From the NCBI GenBank assembly GCA_964450725.1, contig CAYVGO010000011.1, positions 1 through 46,853 of the forward strand: a stretch of DNA of 46,853 bases, read 5' to 3'. The DNA is from CAYVGO01 sp964450725 (GTDB taxonomy: Bacteria; Bacteroidota; Bacteroidia; Bacteroidales; UBA932). The position numbers were made by a program, and so were the translations under genes. Under the pieces are notes generated by a model that searched no databases, was not told where the DNA came from, and worked only from the letters and a program-made list of their open reading frames with translations. Every line of letters begins with the position of its first letter. Within the stretch, counting starts at the first letter, position 1. Shown in pieces: positions 43,124 to 46,853 of this stretch.

Positions 43124-44410
43124 TTATACAATTTTACCATACAGGTCAAATTCATCGACGGTGGAAACAATAACATTGTAAAAGTGACCGATTTCGAGAT
43201 TTTTTTCAGATAATAATATTTCATTATCAATTTCAGGAGAGTCAAATTCTGTTCTTCCAATAAAATATTCTCCCTCTTTACGGTCAATGACTGTGCGATA
43301 TTGTAAGCCGACTTTGGCTTCATTAAGTTCTAATGAAATCGCCCGTTGAATTTTCATGATATATTCTGCACGTCTCTCTTTTTCCTTTGCGGGTACATTA
43401 TCTTTATAATTTTTTGCCGCCGGCGTATTTTCCTCTTCAGAATATTCAAATACACCCAACCTGTCAAAACGTACACTTTTGACAAAGTCAACCAATTCTT
43501 CAAATGCTTTATCGGTTTCTCCGGGTAACCCGACAATCAAAGAGGTTCTTAGGGCTATATTAGGAATTTCCTGACGCAAAAGATGAATTAAATCTTCTGT
43601 AGCCTTTCTGTCAACATGTCGATTCATGGTTTGCAGAATGGTGGTATTGATGTGCTGAAAAGGAATGTCTAAATACTTGCAAACTTTAGGATTGTCTCGA
43701 ATAACGGGAATTAAGTCTTTGGGAAACTGATAAGGATAAGCATAATGTAATCTTATCCATTCTAATCCCTCAATATCAGATAACTTTGTAAGCAGTTGGG
43801 CAATTTCTCGTCTATTATATAAATCTAATCCATAGTAAGTAGTATCTTGTGCTACGACTAATAACTCTTTTACACCTTTCTGCACTAATACTCTACCTTC
43901 TTCTACAATTTTATCTATTGGTGTGGATATATACTTGCCTCGAATGGAAGGGATGGCACAGAAACCACAATTCCAATTACATCCTTCGGCAATTTTGAGG
44001 TAAGCATAATGCGAAGGAGTGGTCAATTTGCGAGTTATGTCTGGAAAAGATGTTTTTTTGTGTAGCGGAATGAATGTTTGAATAATTTTTTCCAATTCAT
44101 TCACTCCCCAAAATCCATCTACTTCGGGTACTTCTAAACGCAATTCCTCTTTGTATCTTTCAGACAAGCACCCGAACACTAATATCTTTTTGACTTTCCC
44201 TTGACGCTTGGCGTTGACAAAATTAAAAATAACGTCTAAAGATTCTTTTTTTGCGGTTTCAATAAAACCGCAACTGTTAATAATGACAATATCTGTAAAA
44301 GTATCGGCATCAAAAATAACGTTGTATCCGAGATATTCCAGCATTCCCATCAACTTTTCTGAATCAACAAAGTTTTTGGCACACCCCAAGGTAACAATAT
44401 TAATAGTCAT
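43124..44410 (-). CDS. rimO: Ribosomal protein S12 methylthiotransferase RimO
   Basis: The 428-residue enzyme has the three-part methylthiotransferase layout: an N-terminal domain binding one iron-sulfur cluster (Cys10, Cys47, Cys81), a radical SAM domain with CNWNCGFC (Cys144, Cys148, Cys151), and a C-terminal TRAM-like domain. HYAYPYQFPKDLIP and DIPFQHINTTILQTMNR agree with RimO rather than MiaB. It adds a methylthio group to an aspartate of ribosomal protein S12. It is separated from yidC by 183 bp that contain repeats. Confidence 0.94.
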   Translation of the reverse strand: MTINIVTLGCAKNFVDSEKLMGMLEYLGYNVIFDADTFTDIVIINSCGFIETAKKESLDVIFNFVNAKRQGKVKKILVFGCLSERYKEELRLEVPEVDGFWGVNELEKIIQTFIPLHKKTSFPDITRKLTTPSHYAYLKIAEGCNWNCGFCAIPSIRGKYISTPIDKIVEEGRVLVQKGVKELLVVAQDTTYYGLDLYNRREIAQLLTKLSDIEGLEWIRLHYAYPYQFPKDLIPVIRDNPKVCKYLDIPFQHINTTILQTMNRHVDRKATEDLIHLLRQEIPNIALRTSLIVGLPGETDKAFEELVDFVKSVRFDRLGVFEYSEEENTPAAKNYKDNVPAKEKERRAEYIMKIQRAISLELNEAKVGLQYRTVIDRKEGEYFIGRTEFDSPEIDNEILLSEKNLEIGHFYNVIVSTVDEFDLYGKIV

Positions 44411-44500
44411 ACGGATTTACGATTGGCAATTTACGATTTACAATTAAAAATACACTCTACGATAAACCGGTCGCAGTCTTTGCAATGGTTACCCATTCTC

Positions 44501-44565
44501 GGCGTCATTACAAGGGTTCGCCCATTTTCCGCGTCATTGCGAGGAGGTACGACGAAGCAATCTCT
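44501..44565. repeat. Dispersed 35-bp repeat, copy 1 with adjacent partial copy
   Basis: 44531-44565 (GCGTCATTGCGAGGAGG, then TACGACGAAGCAATCTCT) is 29/35 identical to 46561-46595. A partial copy, GGCGTCATTACAAGGG, starts at 44501. The full copy has ATTGC/GCAAT ends that can pair. Similar TCATTGCGAGG...GAAGCAATC repeats are, from memory, common intergenic elements in several bacterial groups. Confidence 0.7.
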
Positions 44566-44593
44566 AAAACTGCGGTTAATCATAGATAAAACA

Positions 44594-46483
44594 TTATTTT
44601 TTACGCTGTGCTTGTTGTTTACGAGCCATCTCTTCAAGTTTCATTTGCCATTTGGATTTTTTTACAGGACGTTTAGAGCGTTCGTTGATTTTTGCCAGCA
44701 ACTTATCTTCGTCAATAATACGTCGAATAATCAAATTTTGTCCAATACCAATAAAGTTTGACAAGAAATAGTAATAAGTCAATCCGCTGGCATATCCATT
44801 AAACCATACAACTAACATGACGGGCATTAAGTAAAGTGTCATGAATTTCATGCCGGGCATGGAGTTTTCCGTAGGGGAGTTATTCATACTCATTTTTGAG
44901 GATATGAATAATGTGATTGCCATCAATAATGTAAACAGACTGATATGGTTACCATAAAATGGAATATTAAAAGGTAAATTTAATACGGAGTCAAAAGCCG
45001 ATAAATCTTCTGCCCATAAAAATGTTTTTTGTCGTAATTCAAAGGAGGCAGGGAAGAAATTAAAGAGTGCAATTAAAAAAGGCATTTGTAAGAGCATGGG
45101 TAAACATCCGCCAAACTGATTTACGCCCGTGCGTTTGAAAAGTAAATTTAACTCCTGTTGCTTTTTAAGTGCGTCTTCTTTTTTAGGATATTTCTTACTG
45201 ATTTTGTCCATTTCAGGTTTCAAAATCCGCATTTTAGCCATTGATTTAAAAGATTTATAAGTCAATGGTGAAAGACCAAGTTTAATGATGAGTGTCAGAA
45301 TTAAAATGATAAACCCATAACTTAGAATATAATTATCTAAAAAGTTGAAGATAGGAATAACAATCCACTTGTTAATCCAGCCGAAAATTCCCCATCCTAA
45401 AGGTACAAGGCGTTCAAAGTTGTGATTATAACTCTTAAGTGTTTCATAATGGTTGGGAAGAAAATAGTATCTGAATTGAAATTGGTTGGGATGTTCTTTG
45501 ACAATCGGTACGGTCAGTTCTGCCGAATAGGTTTTTAGTAAATGAGCATCTGCACTGTTTTCTTTTCCACTATAGGTGTGAAATGCTAATTTAGAGTTTG
45601 TAATCGGTTGTTTTTCTGCAACAATAATGGTTGAGAAAAATTGCTGTTTGAAAGCAATCCAGTTGAGATTTGCCGTCACTTCTTCGGTTGCATCTTCTTT
45701 ACTGCGTCCTAAATCTTCGAAATCATTATCGCGTAAAGAGTGGTAAGCAATGGTAGAATAATTATTTTCATTATCAAATCCACGTTCTTGTCTAAAGAGT
45801 GTGGTTTGCAGGTAAATATTAAAATCTACCATGTTTGGCATCAACAAATTATCAAGGTTGATAAACTTTATTTCAAAACCTACGTCAAATCCTGATTTTG
45901 GAATGGTATAGTTATATTCAATATATTGATTTTCTTGAATAGCCAAGCGGTATGAAAGTCGATATATGGAATCACTGCTTTGGCTGACATTGAGTACATT
46001 GTTAGGAATAGGTGCTTGGGTTTTTCTTTCGAAATAAAATTCAGAAGTTCTAAAATTATCCTGTTTGGTATAAACTGTCGCATAGAAATTGTTGCCTTCC
46101 CCATTGAAGAGTTTTAATGTTTCACCGTTTCCTTTTTGAAAATCCGAGTAGTTTTGATAATCTTTTAATTCGACAGAAACAATACGTCCGCCATGATTAC
46201 TGAATTGAATAATGAGTTTATCATTCTCTATGGTGGTTATTTCTTCTGTCGTTTTGGTTTGTATGATTTGCGCTGAGGTGGCAGATGTATCTGTGGCAAC
46301 AAGGCTGTCTTTTTCTACTTTTGGCAATGTACTTTGAAGCGCGGCAGCAACTGCTCGTATAGAATCTTGCTGTTGCTTGACTTGTTGTTGCTTTTTCATT
46401 TGAAATGAATTGACGATTGAGAATGCAATAAAAATAGCAATAATCAATACCCAAGCAATGACATTTGTTTTGGAGGAATTCAT
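44594..46483 (-). CDS. yidC: Membrane protein insertase YidC
   Basis: The 629-residue protein inserts and folds inner membrane proteins with or without SecYEG. It has an N-terminal membrane anchor (about residues 8-26), a large periplasmic beta-rich domain (about 60-350), and the conserved C-terminal membrane core: LGWGIFGWINKWIVIPIFNFL, LIIKLGLSPLTYKSFKSMAKM and FGGCLPMLLQMPFLIALFNFF. It ends in a basic tail (ARKQQAQRKK) that may contact ribosomes. Length and layout are typical of Bacteroidota. Confidence 0.95.
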   Translation of the reverse strand: MNSSKTNVIAWVLIIAIFIAFSIVNSFQMKKQQQVKQQQDSIRAVAAALQSTLPKVEKDSLVATDTSATSAQIIQTKTTEEITTIENDKLIIQFSNHGGRIVSVELKDYQNYSDFQKGNGETLKLFNGEGNNFYATVYTKQDNFRTSEFYFERKTQAPIPNNVLNVSQSSDSIYRLSYRLAIQENQYIEYNYTIPKSGFDVGFEIKFINLDNLLMPNMVDFNIYLQTTLFRQERGFDNENNYSTIAYHSLRDNDFEDLGRSKEDATEEVTANLNWIAFKQQFFSTIIVAEKQPITNSKLAFHTYSGKENSADAHLLKTYSAELTVPIVKEHPNQFQFRYYFLPNHYETLKSYNHNFERLVPLGWGIFGWINKWIVIPIFNFLDNYILSYGFIILILTLIIKLGLSPLTYKSFKSMAKMRILKPEMDKISKKYPKKEDALKKQQELNLLFKRTGVNQFGGCLPMLLQMPFLIALFNFFPASFELRQKTFLWAEDLSAFDSVLNLPFNIPFYGNHISLFTLLMAITLFISSKMSMNNSPTENSMPGMKFMTLYLMPVMLVVWFNGYASGLTYYYFLSNFIGIGQNLIIRRIIDEDKLLAKINERSKRPVKKSKWQMKLEEMARKQQAQRKK

Positions 46484-46560
46484 AAATTAATGATTATAAA
46501 TTAGTGATTAATGATTAACGAAATAAGGGTTGATAGTTGGAAACGCAAGACGACATAACC

Positions 46561-46595
46561 ACATCATTGTGAGGAGAAACGACGAACCAATCTCT
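46561..46595. repeat. Dispersed 35-bp repeat, copy 2
   Basis: This copy differs from 44531-44565 at 6 of 35 positions and has the same orientation and length. The two copies sit on either side of yidC. Confidence 0.68.
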
Positions 46596-46735
46596 GTTAG
46601 GCGAAGTGTTGAGCCGCATTTCACTGCGTTAAACTCTTTTGCAGTAAGGTTTTTCAGTATAGACAAATTTATCATTTGATGCTTTTATCTGATGGTTTTT
46701 CTATTGACGAATTATCCATTTTATTGAGTTTCGTG

Positions 46736-46743
46736 CAAAGGTA
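46736..46743 (-). promoter_or_regulatory. -7 promoter element upstream of yidC
   Basis: CAAAGGTA reads TACCTTTG on the minus strand. The predicted start near 46730 would leave a leader of about 245 nt before the yidC ATG at 46483, with the 35-bp repeat inside that leader. No good TTG at -33 is visible. Confidence 0.45.
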
Positions 46744-46853
46744 CAAATTCTGCTTAACATTTTCGACTAATCTTTCTGGACATATTCCGCCGAGCGGTGG
46801 GGTTATTCGATAAATCTCTAATAAACTGACTTTTGACTACCTCGTCAGACCAA

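Larger units (their letters stand above)
46484..46853. other. Upstream region of yidC with simple and dispersed repeats
   Basis: No complete gene is visible in this 370-bp end region. Just ahead of yidC the words TTAATGATTA and TTAGTGATTA are repeated (46486-46520). A second copy of the 35-bp dispersed repeat is at 46561-46595. A promoter -7 match on the minus strand is at 46736-46743. Confidence 0.55.

Noticed and set aside
44423..44761. A 112-codon plus-strand frame after rimO
   Set aside because: It runs antisense into yidC and through the dispersed repeat, without a recognisable domain.

Overview
The window looks like a scaffold piece from a low-GC member of the Bacteroidota, most likely order Bacteroidales. 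Three kinds of evidence support this. Many gene starts are preceded by the Bacteroidota promoter pattern TTG-N17-20-TAnnTTTG and lack Shine-Dalgarno sites. The gene content includes DUF4492 next to cydA, DUF5723, tandem OmpH/Skp genes, a SecA with a long N-terminal insertion, and a Type IX secretion (T9SS) C-terminal sorting domain. The operon style, with small lipoproteins and FKBP isomerases, also fits. Four runs of exactly 100 N (13000-13099, 30522-30621, 32755-32854, 37087-37186) are nominal assembly gaps. Three of them touch repeats: an inverted repeat, a 41-bp tandem array and protein-coding repeats.

Layout. 1-4.6 kb, minus strand: dnaN, then a cytochrome bd oxidase operon (DUF4492 protein, cydA, cydB and an unlisted 38-codon single-membrane-segment gene, closed by a strong terminator). 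4.9-10.0 kb, plus strand: a secreted protein of unknown function followed by rnfC-D-G-E-A; rnfB is not present. 10.1-12.8 kb: an overlapping glycosyltransferase and flippase pair for surface polysaccharide. 13.3-16.1 kb: uvrA. 16.3-22.1 kb, minus strand: an envelope cluster (lipoprotein, DUF5723 outer membrane protein, sugar nucleotidyltransferase, two FKBP-type lipoproteins, bamD). 22.2-26.3 kb, minus: a HI0933-type flavoprotein, murI, a small secreted protein and two OmpH/Skp chaperones. 26.6-32.6 kb, minus: metX, pyrH, an S41 protease, a DsrE/YedF-like protein, an RluA-type pseudouridine synthase and der.

33.4-39.2 kb, plus strand, is the most accessory-looking part: a very large secreted putative zinc metallopeptidase (LamG, VCBS/FG-GAP repeats, HEVTH, InlB-type repeats, T9SS sorting domain) behind a 41-bp tandem repeat array, then a nested inverted-repeat element, then a secreted YD-repeat-like protein. 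39.3-43.0 kb: secA with an extra-large insertion. 43.1-46.5 kb, minus: rimO and yidC, with a dispersed 35-bp repeat both after and before yidC.

How it fits together. Much of the window serves the cell envelope: Sec translocation (SecA, YidC), periplasmic chaperoning and outer membrane assembly (OmpH x2, BamD, FKBP lipoproteins), peptidoglycan precursor supply (MurI), polysaccharide export, and a T9SS cargo protein. The respiratory part combines a high-affinity bd oxidase with an Rnf ion pump, which suits a microaerotolerant anaerobe. No rRNA, tRNA, CRISPR array or complete insertion sequence was seen.
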